Shown here: piece by piece, positions 1 through 9,337 of the stretch
Numbering within the stretch: position 1 is the first letter of the stretch
Layout of the letters: every line of letters begins with the position of its first letter
NCBI GenBank assembly: GCA_046048055.1
Contig: JBJOGW010000079.1
Coordinates: 1-64,000 of the forward strand
Reading direction: 5' to 3'
Length of the DNA stretch: 64,000 nt
Source: SYAC01 sp046048055
GTDB taxonomy: Bacteria > Planctomycetota > Phycisphaerae > Phycisphaerales > SM1A02
Made by a program: the position numbers and the translations under genes
Notes under the pieces: generated by a model
Told to the model about the DNA's origin: nothing
What the model saw: only the letters and a program-made list of their open reading frames with translations
Database searches by the model: none

Positions 1-2520
1 TTCTACGAGCTCTTCGACGACGACGCCGTCACCGCGCACAAGGCGCTCGGCATCACGCTGACCGAGCGCACCAAGGGCGTGCCGATGGCGGGCGTGCCCT
101 TTCACGCCGCCGAGGGTTACCTGCGGCGACTGGTGGAACAGGGCTTCCGCGTGGCCGTGTGCGAGCAGGTGCAGGACCCGAAGGAAGCGAAGGGCGTGGT
201 CGAGCGCGCCGTCACGCGCGTGGTCACGCCGGGCACGCTGGTGGACGACTCGCTGCTGGAGTCGGGCGCCAGCAATCTGGTGGCGGCCCTGCTGCCGGCC
301 TCGGGCGATGTGCCGGGCGCGCTGGCCTGGGCCGAACTGAGCACGGGAATGTTCGCCTGCATCGAACACCACGGACCGGAACTGCTTGATGAGGTGGCCC
401 GTCTGGCCCCGGCCGAACTGCTGCTGCCCGAGGGCACCGAGATCCCGGCCACACTCGCCTCGATGGCCGCCTTGCGCCTGGAGCGCGCGGCGTGGACCTT
501 TGCGCCACGCGACGGCGGCGACCTGCTGCGAAAGCATTTTGGCGTGGCCAGCCTTCAGGGGTATGGGCTTGCGGATGACGGTGCCGCCGCCGGCGCGTCG
601 GGTGCGCTGCTGCGCTACCTGCTCGACACGCAGGCCTCGACAGCCGGTGCCCCGGGCCTTCACCACCTGCAGCCTCCGCGACCGGTCCACCGCGAGGCAT
701 GCGTGCAGGTGGACGCGGCGTGCCTGAAGGCGCTGGAGATCGAACGCACCTACCGAAGCGGCGGCACCGAGGGCACGCTTCTGCACGCCCTGGAGCCACC
801 GCGCACGCCGATGGGTCGTCGGCTGATCCGCCAGTGGCTGGTGCGGCCGTCGCGGGACCTGGACACCATCCGCACGCGCCATGAACGCGTGGCGGCCCTG
901 CTGGCCAGCGACCTGGGCCGCGCGGACACGCTGGCGGCGCTCGATGGGGTGCAGGATGTGGCTCGCATCGCCGCACGCACCAGCCTGGGTCGCGCGACGC
1001 CGCGCGATCTTCCCGCGCTGGCTCGCTCCATCACCCACGCCTCGCTGCTGATGCAGGCCCTGCCCGAGGACGCCGCGTTCGATGCCGATCGCGACCGCTT
1101 GCGAATGGTGTGCGCCACGCTGGACGGGCTCGGCCGCACCATCGCCGACGCCTGCGTGGACGAGCCGCCATCGCATATGCGTGAGGGCGGCCTGTTCCGC
1201 GACGGCTTCGACGCCGAACTCGACGAGGCACGCCTGCTGCAGCGCGATGCCGACAGCTGGCTGGGCACCTACCAGCAGGGCCTGATCGAGCGAACCGGCA
1301 TTCCCAGCCTGAAGGTGGGCTACAACCGCGTGTTCGGCTACTACATCGAGGTGACCCACACCCACGCCGGTCGCATTCCCGCGGATTTCGCCCGAAGGCA
1401 GACCGTGAAGAACGCCGAGCGCTGCGTCACGCCCGAGCTGCGCGAGTTCGAGGTGAAGGTGCTTGGCGCGGAACGTCGTGCGATCGATCGCGAACAGCGG
1501 CTCTTCGCGGAACTCTGCTCGCGCGTGGCCTCCATGCTTGCGCCTTTGCAGGCGCTGGCCGAAGCCGTGGCGGAACTCGACACGCTGACCGCCTTCGCGG
1601 CCACGGCGCGTGCCCTGGGGCATGTGCGCCCCGAGATGACCGAGGCCACGGTGCTTCATGTGACCGGCGGCCGGCACCCGGTGCTGGAACGCACGCTCGG
1701 TCGCCGGTTCGTGGCCAACGATTGCAGCCTGGGGCCGGCCGACTCCGAGGGGGCCGCCACCCTGGCCCTGATCACCGGCCCCAACATGGCCGGCAAGAGC
1801 ACCTACATCCGCCAGAACGCGCTGATCGCGATCCTGGCCCATGCCGGAGCGTTCGTGCCCGCCGAGTCCGCCACGGTGGGACTGGTTGACCGCGTGTTCA
1901 CGCGCGTGGGCTCGGGCGACGAACTGCACCTTGGGCAGAGCACCTTCATGGTGGAGATGCTGGAGACCGCGCGCATCCTGCACCAGGCCACGGAACGCAG
2001 CCTGGTGGTGATGGACGAGATCGGCCGCGGCACCAGCACGCTGGATGGCCTGAGCCTGGCATGGAGCATCGCGGAGCAGCTGGCCTCGCGCGGCTGCCGA
2101 ACGCTGTTCGCCACCCACTACCACGAGATCACCTCGCTCTCCGACCGCCTGCCGCGCGTGCGCAACCTGCACGTCACGGTGCGCGAGTGGGAGGACGGCA
2201 TCGTGTTCCTGCACCGCATCGAGGCGGGGCGCGCCGATCGCAGCTACGGCATCCATGTGGCGAAGCTGGCGGGCCTGCCGCGCGAGGCCGTGAGCCGCGC
2301 GGAGGAGATTCTGGAGAGCCTTGCGGTGCACGCCCCCGACACGATGACCAGCCCACCGCCCGTGAGGGCGGCCTCGGTGCCCCGCCAGCTGGACCTTTTC
2401 ACGGAGTACCTGCCGCATCCCGTGGTGGACGCGTTGCGCCAGATCGACCTGAACGCGATCACGCCCATGCAGGCGTTCGACCTGCTGCGAGAGCTCCGCG
2501 ATCAGTTGAAGAGGCCCTGA
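1..2520 (+). CDS. mutS: DNA mismatch repair protein MutS (5' end cut by window)
   Basis: MutS recognises base mismatches and small loops and starts methyl-independent or methyl-directed repair as a DNA-clamping ATPase in the cytoplasm. The reading frame is open from the first base and begins inside domain I (FYELFDDDA), so only about 25-35 N-terminal residues appear to be missing. Frame residues 593-600 carry the Walker A motif GPNMAGKS. It is followed by the ABC-type signature region around 'DELHLGQSTFMVEM' and the Walker B region 'VVMDEIGRGTSTLDGLS'. The C-terminus 'PMQAFDLLRELRDQLKR' matches the usual MutS end. The phenylalanine of the mismatch-sensing motif would lie upstream of the window and cannot be checked. 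The family assignment is secure; the start is not visible. Confidence 0.97.
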   Translation, partial: FYELFDDDAVTAHKALGITLTERTKGVPMAGVPFHAAEGYLRRLVEQGFRVAVCEQVQDPKEAKGVVERAVTRVVTPGTLVDDSLLESGASNLVAALLPASGDVPGALAWAELSTGMFACIEHHGPELLDEVARLAPAELLLPEGTEIPATLASMAALRLERAAWTFAPRDGGDLLRKHFGVASLQGYGLADDGAAAGASGALLRYLLDTQASTAGAPGLHHLQPPRPVHREACVQVDAACLKALEIERTYRSGGTEGTLLHALEPPRTPMGRRLIRQWLVRPSRDLDTIRTRHERVAALLASDLGRADTLAALDGVQDVARIAARTSLGRATPRDLPALARSITHASLLMQALPEDAAFDADRDRLRMVCATLDGLGRTIADACVDEPPSHMREGGLFRDGFDAELDEARLLQRDADSWLGTYQQGLIERTGIPSLKVGYNRVFGYYIEVTHTHAGRIPADFARRQTVKNAERCVTPELREFEVKVLGAERRAIDREQRLFAELCSRVASMLAPLQALAEAVAELDTLTAFAATARALGHVRPEMTEATVLHVTGGRHPVLERTLGRRFVANDCSLGPADSEGAATLALITGPNMAGKSTYIRQNALIAILAHAGAFVPAESATVGLVDRVFTRVGSGDELHLGQSTFMVEMLETARILHQATERSLVVMDEIGRGTSTLDGLSLAWSIAEQLASRGCRTLFATHYHEITSLSDRLPRVRNLHVTVREWEDGIVFLHRIEAGRADRSYGIHVAKLAGLPREAVSRAEEILESLAVHAPDTMTSPPPVRAASVPRQLDLFTEYLPHPVVDALRQIDLNAITPMQAFDLLRELRDQLKRP

Positions 2521-2530
2521 TCGATCGCAG

Positions 2531-2536
2531 TAGACT
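2531..2536 (+). promoter_or_regulatory. -10 box TAGACT for a leaderless ytcA
   Basis: TAGACT ends exactly 7 nt before the ATG at 2544, so transcription would start at or next to the A of the start codon. No Shine-Dalgarno site is present. A TTGAAG lies 19 nt upstream of the box and is only a weak -35 candidate. Confidence 0.5.
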
Positions 2537-2543
2537 GCGGCCC

Positions 2544-2819
2544 ATGTCGGGCCAGGCACGCCGCTCCCCACCGATCCGTGCCATGCGGATCGCGCCACTG
2601 ATCCTGCTGGCTGGCTGCGATCCCATTCTCTCGATCGACGGCGCCTTCTTCCCCGCGTGGCTGCTCTGCATGATCGGAGGCGGGTTCATGCTCGGTGGCA
2701 TCCGCTGGCTGGTGCTGCGGCTTGGCATGGAGCCGTTCGTGGGCCCGAAGGTGCCCGTCTACTTCTGCACGTACCTGGCCTGCACGCTGGGGCTGTGGCT
2801 GGGGTTCTTTCACCGATGA
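2544..2819 (+). CDS. ytcA: YtcA-like small lipoprotein of an MdtNOP-type efflux system
   Basis: This is a 91-residue protein with a lipobox at residues 22-25 (LAGC), predicting an acylated cysteine at residue 25, followed by 'GAFFPAWLLCMIGGGFML' and a second hydrophobic segment near the C-terminus. E. coli YtcA is also a tiny lipoprotein with 'GAYYPxWxxC'-like sequence and is encoded immediately upstream of mdtNOP. Here the stop overlaps the mdtN start (ATGA), so synteny and sequence agree. Its role in the pump is unknown. ATG 2544 is preferred over the in-frame ATG 2583 because of the TAGACT box 7 nt upstream and because 2583 would leave a signal of only about 11 residues. The family call rests on recalled similarity. 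Confidence 0.75.
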   Translation: MSGQARRSPPIRAMRIAPLILLAGCDPILSIDGAFFPAWLLCMIGGGFMLGGIRWLVLRLGMEPFVGPKVPVYFCTYLACTLGLWLGFFHR

Positions 2820-3967
2820 AGGGGGCACCCCAGGGAACGCGCGTGCAGCGTGTCGCTGGGCGCGCCTTCGGCGTGAGCATGGTGACGCTGGCGCTGGGAC
2901 TCTCGTTCCTGACCTGGTGGGAACTGGACATCCGTCCTCGCACGGACGATGCCTACATGCGGGCCAACATCGTGGGCATCGCCGCCAACGTGGCCGGTTA
3001 CGTGACGGAACTGAACGTGGTGGACAACCAGCGGGTGCAGGTGGGCGACCTGCTGTTCCGGGTCGACGTCAGGCCCTACCAGGCCGCGCTGGATCTGGCC
3101 GTGGCCAATCTGGGCTACGTGGACCTGGAGATCGAGGCACTGCAGGACGCGATCCGCCGCGCCGAGGCCGACGTGGCCGCCGCCGAGGCCGTGGCCCGGT
3201 ACAACGTCCAGTACCTGGCCCGCGTGGAGCCGCTGCTCAAGCGGCAGTTCGTCACGCCTGACGAGATCGAGGCGGCCCAGCGCAACGTGGCCCGCAGCGA
3301 GGCGGAGGTGCGGCAGGCCCAGGCCGCCGTGGCCCAGGCACGCGCCAACCTGGGCCAGATCGGAGACATCAACGTGCGCCGCGCCAAGGCGGAGGCCGCC
3401 GTGGTGGAGGCCCAGTTGAACGTGGGCTACTGCGAGGTGCGTTCTCCAGTGGACGGCTACGTGACCAACTTCAACATCTCGGTGGGGCAGTACGCCCAGA
3501 TGGGACAGGAACTGTTCGCGCTGGTGGACACCAGCAACTGGTACCTGCTGGCCAACTACCAGGAGACCGACCTGCGCGGCATCGAGCCGGGCATGGCCGT
3601 GGAGATCTACCTGATGGCCTATCCCCTGGCCCGCTTCACGGGAACGGTGCAGGGTGTGGGGTGGGCGCTCTACGACCCCAACCAGGGAAGCCAGGGGGTG
3701 CTGCCCACGGTCTCCCCCACGCTGGACTGGGTGCGACTGGCGCAGCGTTTTCCGGTGCGAATCGTGATGGACGCCTCGCCCGATCCCGAGCGCATGCCCT
3801 ATCGGATGGGGCAGACGGCCACGGCCATCGTGCAGACCCGCACGCGGCGACAGGTGCCGGGCATCCTCAAGCCGCTCATGCCCGATGCGCTGGAACGCTG
3901 GCTCGACACGCTGGCAACGCCGCCTGAGCCCACGCCCTTCTCTCCGGGCCGTGGCACACCGGACTGA
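2816..3967 (+). CDS. mdtN: HlyD/EmrA-type membrane fusion protein (MdtN-like)
   Basis: This is the periplasmic adaptor of a tripartite efflux system, anchored in the inner membrane and linking the FUSC transporter to an outer-membrane TolC-like channel. The 383-residue product has one N-terminal membrane segment (about residues 17-33), then 'RTDDAYMRANIVGIAANVAG', typical of the EmrA/AaeA branch. A long alanine-rich coiled-coil hairpin spans roughly residues 85-200, followed by the second half of the lipoyl domain ('VRSPVDGYVTNFNISVGQ') and a beta-barrel. Start 2816 overlaps the ytcA stop by 4 nt (ATGA), indicating translational coupling. The downstream FUSC gene is convergent, with only 4 nt between the two stop codons. 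Confidence 0.92.
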   Translation: MKGAPQGTRVQRVAGRAFGVSMVTLALGLSFLTWWELDIRPRTDDAYMRANIVGIAANVAGYVTELNVVDNQRVQVGDLLFRVDVRPYQAALDLAVANLGYVDLEIEALQDAIRRAEADVAAAEAVARYNVQYLARVEPLLKRQFVTPDEIEAAQRNVARSEAEVRQAQAAVAQARANLGQIGDINVRRAKAEAAVVEAQLNVGYCEVRSPVDGYVTNFNISVGQYAQMGQELFALVDTSNWYLLANYQETDLRGIEPGMAVEIYLMAYPLARFTGTVQGVGWALYDPNQGSQGVLPTVSPTLDWVRLAQRFPVRIVMDASPDPERMPYRMGQTATAIVQTRTRRQVPGILKPLMPDALERWLDTLATPPEPTPFSPGRGTPD

Positions 3968-3971
3968 GTCG

Positions 3972-6074
3972 TCAGGCCATGCCCAGAAGCGCCGGCACGG
4001 GGTCCGGCGCTTCGGCCAGCCGCCGGGAGGTGTCGCGGGCCGCGCCCACGCGATCCGCCAATCGCTCCAGCCGATCGGCCCATGCGGGCACGGCAGCCGG
4101 ATCGCCACCGGGGACCGGCTCCTGCCGCGGTGCACGATCGCACACCACCTCCGCCAGCCACGCCAGCCGATCCGCCGCGCGGCGCAGCGGAACCGCATCG
4201 TCCCGCACATCCGCCGTCCGGGCGATCCGGGACGCCAGGATCACCGCGCAGTCATTGCAGAGCCGTTCCACCTGTTCCAGCAGTCGCAGTTCCAGCTCGC
4301 AGCGGTCCATCGGGTGCCGGGCCTCCAGCTGCGCATGGGCATGATGCTGCAGGAACTCCGCGACCTGGTCCGCCAGCCGAAGCTGGGCGCGATCGACGCG
4401 TGCCGAATCCACCCGGCCTTCGCACGCCTGCCGAAGCAGGGATGCCGTGTCGAGCAGCATGGACCCCAGCAGCGGCCGCAGCGCCTCGCCGGCATGCACG
4501 GGCCAGAGCAGCCGGTACACGATGAAGGTGACCACCACGCCCATGGCCACCGCTAGCGAGAAGTTCATGGCCGGCAGCAGGCTGATATCGGGGCCGGTTC
4601 GCTGCAGGATCGCGAAGTCCACGACGATCATCACCTGCATCGCGGGCACGCAGACGCGCGGCGAGCCGTGCATGGCGTAGCCGACCACGAACAGGGCCAC
4701 GGCGAACACCGCCAACAGTCCCGGCAGCGTGGTGATGATGGGCATGACCCAGATGACCAGCATGATCGCGAGGGCGTAGCCCCCCACCACCCCCACCAGG
4801 CGCAGGATCCCGATGAGCAGCGTGCCGCCCAGGGTGGCCTGCACCACGAGCATCACCGTCTCCACGCATCCGATGCCCTGGGCCCAGGCGATCGCGATGC
4901 AGAACAGCGCACAGATCATGATGGTGCTCGAGCACTTCACCGCGTGCTGCAACTGCGGCAGATCCACGGGCCAGAGCGGCTTCCGGAAGATCCTCGGCAG
5001 GCAATGCCGCAGGTTCCGCCAAAGGAGCGAGCCGAAATCAGGTCGCCGCTCCAGGTCCGCCAGGGCATCCGCCGCGGGCCGCACAGCCTCCAGCTCGCGC
5101 GTCACGGCGTCCAGCGGCTCCAGCCAGACGGGCGCCTGGGCGGGGGGCTCGCGCGCACCCTCGCACGCCGCCTCTCCCTCCACGCGGCGCAGCATGCCCG
5201 CCAACGCCGCATCGAGACGCTCCAGGGATGCCGTGGCGCCAGGCGGGGCACTCGAGCGGGCCAGTTCCTCGGCTGCCAGCGCCAAGGCCGCCGCGACGCG
5301 TGCATCCAGCGTGACCAGCGAGACCAGCCGATGACGCGTGGCTTCGTCCAGGTCCAGGTCCGTCTGGGCCTGATCGATGCGACCGATCATGGCCGGCGTT
5401 CGGGCCCGCCAGTGCTCGGCCACGAAGTCCCGAAGGTCGAACGGCTCGCCGGACCTCACCGCGGCCAGCAGCCTGGCCACCGTGTCGCGGGCATGACGCA
5501 GACTCGCCACGATCTGCTCGCGCAGCGCCTGCTCCGGCCGCTCGGGCCACAGCAGGATCATCACCAGGCCGCCGCATGCCAGTCCGGTGATCACCGACTT
5601 GTAGACCATGATGGCGATGTGCTCGGCGTGCTCCTTGCCGAAGAAGGACATGTACACGATCACGATGAACGGGTAACCGGTGCAGAACAAGGCACCGCGA
5701 TAGCGGCTGGATCCCATCCAGTACATCACCGCGATGATGTAGGCCCACATGACGGGCAGCAGCAGGAAAGGCTGCTGCAGGAAGAGCGCCATCAGGGCCA
5801 CCGCGGCCGCGCTGCCCAGCGTGGCGCCCAGAAAGGCCAGCACCAACCGCGTGACGGTGCCGAGACCCTTGGTCTCGGTGACCACCAGCAACGTGGTCAT
5901 GGCGGGATAGATGATGTCGTACCGCTGCGTCATCTGCACCCCCACCACCAGCACGCCGGCCAGGGCCACGCGCGCAGCGTGCCGCCACCGCTCCGGATCC
6001 GGGCGAAGGTCCGCCCGCACGCGCGCCCAGAGTCCGGGTGCCGCCGCGGTCGATGTGCTGGACACGGGAATCAT
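3972..6074 (-). CDS. mdtO: FUSC-family efflux transporter (MdtO/AaeB-like)
   Basis: This is an aromatic-acid/drug efflux permease of the fusaric-acid-resistance family. The 700-residue protein has two membrane blocks: about residues 35-190 ('ARVALAGVLVVGVQMTQRY', 'VMYWMGSSRYRGALFCTGYP') and about residues 365-520 ('CALFCIAIAWAQGIGCVE', 'VPAMQVMIVVDFAILQ'). A soluble helical region separates them and a long cytoplasmic tail follows, the usual FUSC plan. It lies between the adaptor and outer-membrane-channel genes but on the opposite strand. It is convergent with the adaptor and divergent from the channel, with 69 bp between the two starts. An AAGGA-like Shine-Dalgarno site lies about 7 nt before the ATG. 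In E. coli mdtN-mdtO-mdtP all run the same way, so the inversion is notable. Confidence 0.9.
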   Translation of the reverse strand: MIPVSSTSTAAAPGLWARVRADLRPDPERWRHAARVALAGVLVVGVQMTQRYDIIYPAMTTLLVVTETKGLGTVTRLVLAFLGATLGSAAAVALMALFLQQPFLLLPVMWAYIIAVMYWMGSSRYRGALFCTGYPFIVIVYMSFFGKEHAEHIAIMVYKSVITGLACGGLVMILLWPERPEQALREQIVASLRHARDTVARLLAAVRSGEPFDLRDFVAEHWRARTPAMIGRIDQAQTDLDLDEATRHRLVSLVTLDARVAAALALAAEELARSSAPPGATASLERLDAALAGMLRRVEGEAACEGAREPPAQAPVWLEPLDAVTRELEAVRPAADALADLERRPDFGSLLWRNLRHCLPRIFRKPLWPVDLPQLQHAVKCSSTIMICALFCIAIAWAQGIGCVETVMLVVQATLGGTLLIGILRLVGVVGGYALAIMLVIWVMPIITTLPGLLAVFAVALFVVGYAMHGSPRVCVPAMQVMIVVDFAILQRTGPDISLLPAMNFSLAVAMGVVVTFIVYRLLWPVHAGEALRPLLGSMLLDTASLLRQACEGRVDSARVDRAQLRLADQVAEFLQHHAHAQLEARHPMDRCELELRLLEQVERLCNDCAVILASRIARTADVRDDAVPLRRAADRLAWLAEVVCDRAPRQEPVPGGDPAAVPAWADRLERLADRVGAARDTSRRLAEAPDPVPALLGMA

Positions 6075-6130
6075 GCGATCGTCCTTGCTCGCACTCTACC
6101 GCTCCCGAGGACCGCGCCTGCAGGCATTGC

Positions 6131-6136
6131 TATCTT
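6131..6136 (+). promoter_or_regulatory. -10 box TATCTT for a leaderless mdtP
   Basis: TATCTT ends 7 nt before the ATG at 6144, predicting a leaderless transcript. It lies in the 69-bp divergent spacer shared with the FUSC gene. No Shine-Dalgarno site is visible in front of 6144. Confidence 0.55.
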
Positions 6137-6143
6137 CCTGTTC

Positions 6144-7682
6144 ATGTCCACCAAGCATCCAGGCCGCGTTGCACGGATGCGGGTCCCGCTCCTCGGGACC
6201 TCGCTGCTGCTGCTCGTGGCCTGCGAACGCCAGCGCCCGCTCTGGGACGACGGCGCCTTCGACGCGCTGGTCTCGGAGAGTCAGGCCGCCCAGTACCCGG
6301 CACCTGAGCCGGCGGTACCGCAGCAGCAGCAGCAGGATCCGGCCAAGGCCCCCTACGGCGACGGCCCGAAGGAGCTGGCCTTCCTGATCGACTTCGCCCT
6401 GGAGAACAACCCGTCCACGCGCGCCACATGGGAGCGCGCCAAGGCCGCTGCCGCCGAATGGGCCATGGTGGAGAGCCTGTGGTGGCCCCGGCTCTACGCG
6501 GTGGGCTACGGCGGCTACTGGCAGGAGGCCTACGCCCAATCCACCGGACGCCTGATCAACACGGGTCCGCAGGGCGATCTGGGCCTGGAACTCTCGTGGT
6601 TGCTGGTGGACTTCGGTCGCCGCGACGCGCTCACCGAGGAGGCACGCCGGGCCCTGCTGGCCAGCAATCTCACCTTCAACCGCGCGCTGCAGACGCTGGT
6701 GTTCGAGATGCAGACCGCCTACTACGCACTGGACGCGGCCATCGCGCTGGAGGCCACCGCCGAGCAGGGCGTCGAGACCTCGCGCGTGCAGATGGAGGCG
6801 GTGGAGGACCGGCTGCGCAACGGGCTGGCCATCATGCCGGATGTGCTGCTGGCCCGGCAGCGTTTCGAGCAGGCGCGGTTCAAGTTGGAGGCCGCCCGCA
6901 GCACCACCTTCGACGCCCGCTCCATGCTGGCCGTGAAGATGGGCCTGCCCGCCGACGTGCCCGTGGAGATCGTGTCACTGCAGCGCATGCCCGTGCCCGC
7001 GTCGCTCTCGGACAAGGTGGAGCGACTGATGGCGGCGGGCGGCACCGACCGGCCGGATCTGCTGGCGGCGGGCCAGCGGGTGCGCGAGGCCGAGGCCCGG
7101 ATCCGCAAGGCCGAAGCCGACTTCCTGCCCACCATCACCCTGCATGGCGCCCTGGCCCAGGAGTGGTTCAACTACACGCCCGATCCTGCGCCGGCCGACA
7201 GCAGCTACCGCGTCCGCATGCCCACCTACTCCGTCGGATTGCGGGGCTCGTGGCTGCTGTTCGAGGGCTTCGAGCGCGTGAACGCGGTCCGCAAGGCGCG
7301 TGCCGATCGCAACGCCGCCATCGCCGATCTGGCGCGGATCCGCCTCGACGTGCTCAACGATGTGTGGAAGGCCTACTTCAAGCAGCTCGCGGCGGAGCGG
7401 CAGTTCACCTTCGGCCAGTCGCTGCTCGCCGCCAGCCAGGACAGCTACGACGCCATGTTCGAGGCCTACGTGAACGGGTTGCGCACCCTGCCCGAGCTGC
7501 TTCAGGCCGAACTGGACCTGGCCGCCGCGCGCAGCACGCTCATCCGAACGCGGGCGGACCTGCTGGAGAGTTCGGCCCGGCTCGCCTACGCCGTGGGCAG
7601 CCCGGACGTGGTGGGCCGCTACGCCCGCGCGGGCGACGGCCGATCCGTGCCCGAGCCGGCTCCTTCCGTGGCCGATCGCTGA
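6144..7682 (+). CDS. mdtP: TolC-family outer-membrane efflux channel, lipoprotein (MdtP-like)
   Basis: This is the outer-membrane channel of the tripartite pump. The 512-residue product has a signal with lipobox LVAC (cysteine near residue 27), a short polyglutamine linker (about residues 54-58), then two TolC-type helical repeats: 'LENNPSTRATWERAKAAAAE', 'GLELSWLLVDFGRRDALT' and, in the second repeat, 'VGLRGSWLLFEGFERVNAV'. The W-x-L-x-D/F-x-G-x-R motif before each long helix is diagnostic of outer-membrane efflux proteins. ATG 6144 is chosen because of the -10 box 7 nt upstream; ATG 6177 also leaves the lipobox intact. Its adaptor and permease partners are the two preceding genes. Confidence 0.9.
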   Translation: MSTKHPGRVARMRVPLLGTSLLLLVACERQRPLWDDGAFDALVSESQAAQYPAPEPAVPQQQQQDPAKAPYGDGPKELAFLIDFALENNPSTRATWERAKAAAAEWAMVESLWWPRLYAVGYGGYWQEAYAQSTGRLINTGPQGDLGLELSWLLVDFGRRDALTEEARRALLASNLTFNRALQTLVFEMQTAYYALDAAIALEATAEQGVETSRVQMEAVEDRLRNGLAIMPDVLLARQRFEQARFKLEAARSTTFDARSMLAVKMGLPADVPVEIVSLQRMPVPASLSDKVERLMAAGGTDRPDLLAAGQRVREAEARIRKAEADFLPTITLHGALAQEWFNYTPDPAPADSSYRVRMPTYSVGLRGSWLLFEGFERVNAVRKARADRNAAIADLARIRLDVLNDVWKAYFKQLAAERQFTFGQSLLAASQDSYDAMFEAYVNGLRTLPELLQAELDLAAARSTLIRTRADLLESSARLAYAVGSPDVVGRYARAGDGRSVPEPAPSVADR

Positions 7683-7687
7683 TCGAC

Positions 7688-7693
7688 TATCGT
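7688..7693 (+). promoter_or_regulatory. -10 box TATCGT for a leaderless thioredoxin-like gene
   Basis: TATCGT ends 7 nt before ATG 7701, the same geometry as the other leaderless candidates. This favours ATG 7701 over the in-frame GTG at 7692, which lies inside the box. Confidence 0.45.
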
Positions 7694-7700
7694 GGCCCGC

Positions 7701-8258
7701 ATGGACGCCACGCTGCTCCGCGAGACCTTCGCGAACGCCCTGCCATACGACCGCTACCTGGCCACCGACGCGGCCCGCGCCGAGCCGTGGCACCGCGTCT
7801 CGGCCTCGCTCACCCCCTCGCAGCGGCAGCTGCTGCAGGGCTTCGTGCGCCACATGCCGGTCCTGGTGCTCAGCGGCATCTGGTGCGGTGACTGCGCCCA
7901 GCAGGGTCCCATGCTGCAGGCCATCGCGCAGGGCAGCCCCCGCATCGACCTGCGGTGGATCGACCGCGACCAGGCGCCGGCCCTGCGTGACGCGGTGCGC
8001 ATCTGCGGCGGCCACCGCGTGCCGACGGTGATCTGGATGGCCGAGGACTTCGAGTTCGTGTCGCTGCTTGGCGATCGAACGCTGCCGCGGTACCGGTCCA
8101 TGGCGTCGCGGCAACTTGGCCCATCGTGCCCGCTTCCGGGCGCGGCCCTGCCCGCCGACGAGGCCGCCGCCACGCTGCAGGCGTGGCTGGACGAGTTCGA
8201 GCGCGTGCAACTGCTGCTTCGGCTCTCGGGCCGGTTGAGGCAACGGCACGGGGACTGA
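7701..8258 (+). CDS. thioredoxin-family protein with WCGDC motif
   Basis: This is a probable cytoplasmic thiol-disulfide protein of the Thioredoxin_9 type. The 185-residue product has 'LVLSGIWCGDCAQQGPM' with the redox CxxC at about residues 56-59. The conserved cis-proline loop 'GGHRVPTVIWM' follows, then 'EFVSLLGDRTLPRY'. No signal peptide is present. It follows mdtP by 18 nt but appears to have its own leaderless promoter. The downstream obg gene is convergent. Substrate and partner are unknown. Confidence 0.8.
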   Translation: MDATLLRETFANALPYDRYLATDAARAEPWHRVSASLTPSQRQLLQGFVRHMPVLVLSGIWCGDCAQQGPMLQAIAQGSPRIDLRWIDRDQAPALRDAVRICGGHRVPTVIWMAEDFEFVSLLGDRTLPRYRSMASRQLGPSCPLPGAALPADEAAATLQAWLDEFERVQLLLRLSGRLRQRHGD

Positions 8259-8274
8259 CGCGCGGCCTACCCGC

Positions 8275-9306
8275 TCACGCCTGCCAGCCGGCCTCGGCAC
8301 CCTCGCGCCGGGCCACGTTCCAGCATGCCTCGAGCATCTCGCGCAGCCCCTCACCCGTGGCACCACTCACGACCCACCGGCGCTCGGCCGGCACACGCAA
8401 TGCATGGCCGAGGCGCTGCACCAGCGCCGCGCGGTCCTCCGCCGGCACCAGATCGATCTTGTTGAAGACCAGCATCTCGGGCTTTCGGGCCAGTTCCGGG
8501 CTGAACGCCTGCAGTTCACCGCGGATGACCTCAGCGTTCTCCACCGGGTCGCTGCCATCCACCGGTGCCACGTCCAGCACGTGCAGGATCACGCGCGTGC
8601 GCTCGATGTGCCGCAGGAACTCGTGACCCAGCCCCGCGCCCTCGGCCGCACCCGCGATCAGTCCCGGCAGGTCGGCCACCACCAGCCGCCGGTCGCCGGG
8701 CAGCTCCGCGATCCCCAGCTGCGGACTGAGCGTGGTGAAGGGATACGCGCCCACCTTGGCCTCGGCGCGCGTCACCGAGCCCAGCATGGTGCTCTTGCCG
8801 GCATTGGGCATGCCCACCAGGCCCACATCGGCCAGCAACTTCAGCTCGAGCCGCAGCTCGCGCTCGACCGCCGGCTCGCCCAGCGTCCGCTCCGTGGGCG
8901 CCTGGTGCGTGGCGGTCTTGAACCGCTCGTTGCCAAGCCCACCCTTGCCGCCAGGTGCCACCACCACCTCCATGTGGGGCTCGGTCAGGTCCGCGATCAA
9001 CTCGTCGGTGTGCAGGTCATAGACCAGCGTGCCTGGAGGCACGGCCACGCGACGGTCCGCGCCGTGGTGGCCCGCACAGCTTCGTGACTGGCCGGGCTCG
9101 CCGTTCTCTGCGAAGAAATGACCCTTGAAGCGGAACTCCAGCAGCGTGTCCAGGTGCGGATCGACCCACAGGATCACGCTGCCACCCCGCCCGCCATCGC
9201 CGCCGTCAGGTCCCCCCTTGGGCATGGACTTCTCCCGGCGCATGTGACTGCAACCGTCTCCGCCCTTTCCCGAGCGGACCACGATGCGGGCGCGATCGAC
9301 AAGCAT
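8275..9306 (-). CDS. obg: GTPase Obg/CgtA (ribosome assembly)
   Basis: Obg is an essential GTPase that binds the 50S subunit and links ribosome assembly to growth state. The 343-residue product starts MLVDRARIVVRSGKGGDGC, the glycine-rich Obg fold (residues 1-155). The G domain follows with G1 'GMPNAGKST', G3 'DLPGL' and G4 'NKID'. The optional C-terminal OCT domain is absent. A longer open frame extends upstream to 9390 but overlaps the intergenic region, and the Obg family begins at this Met. It lies 31 nt downstream of rpmA on the same strand, the classic L27-Obg operon. Confidence 0.97.
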   Translation of the reverse strand: MLVDRARIVVRSGKGGDGCSHMRREKSMPKGGPDGGDGGRGGSVILWVDPHLDTLLEFRFKGHFFAENGEPGQSRSCAGHHGADRRVAVPPGTLVYDLHTDELIADLTEPHMEVVVAPGGKGGLGNERFKTATHQAPTERTLGEPAVERELRLELKLLADVGLVGMPNAGKSTMLGSVTRAEAKVGAYPFTTLSPQLGIAELPGDRRLVVADLPGLIAGAAEGAGLGHEFLRHIERTRVILHVLDVAPVDGSDPVENAEVIRGELQAFSPELARKPEMLVFNKIDLVPAEDRAALVQRLGHALRVPAERRWVVSGATGEGLREMLEACWNVARREGAEAGWQA

Positions 9307-9337
9307 GGTGTCACGGCCCTGACGGGGGCCTGGCGTC

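Noticed and set aside
4668..6143. Long plus-strand open frame antisense to the FUSC gene
   Set aside because: It reads through with His/Gln/Arg-rich composition and is a shadow of the minus-strand gene; the real product begins at 6144.
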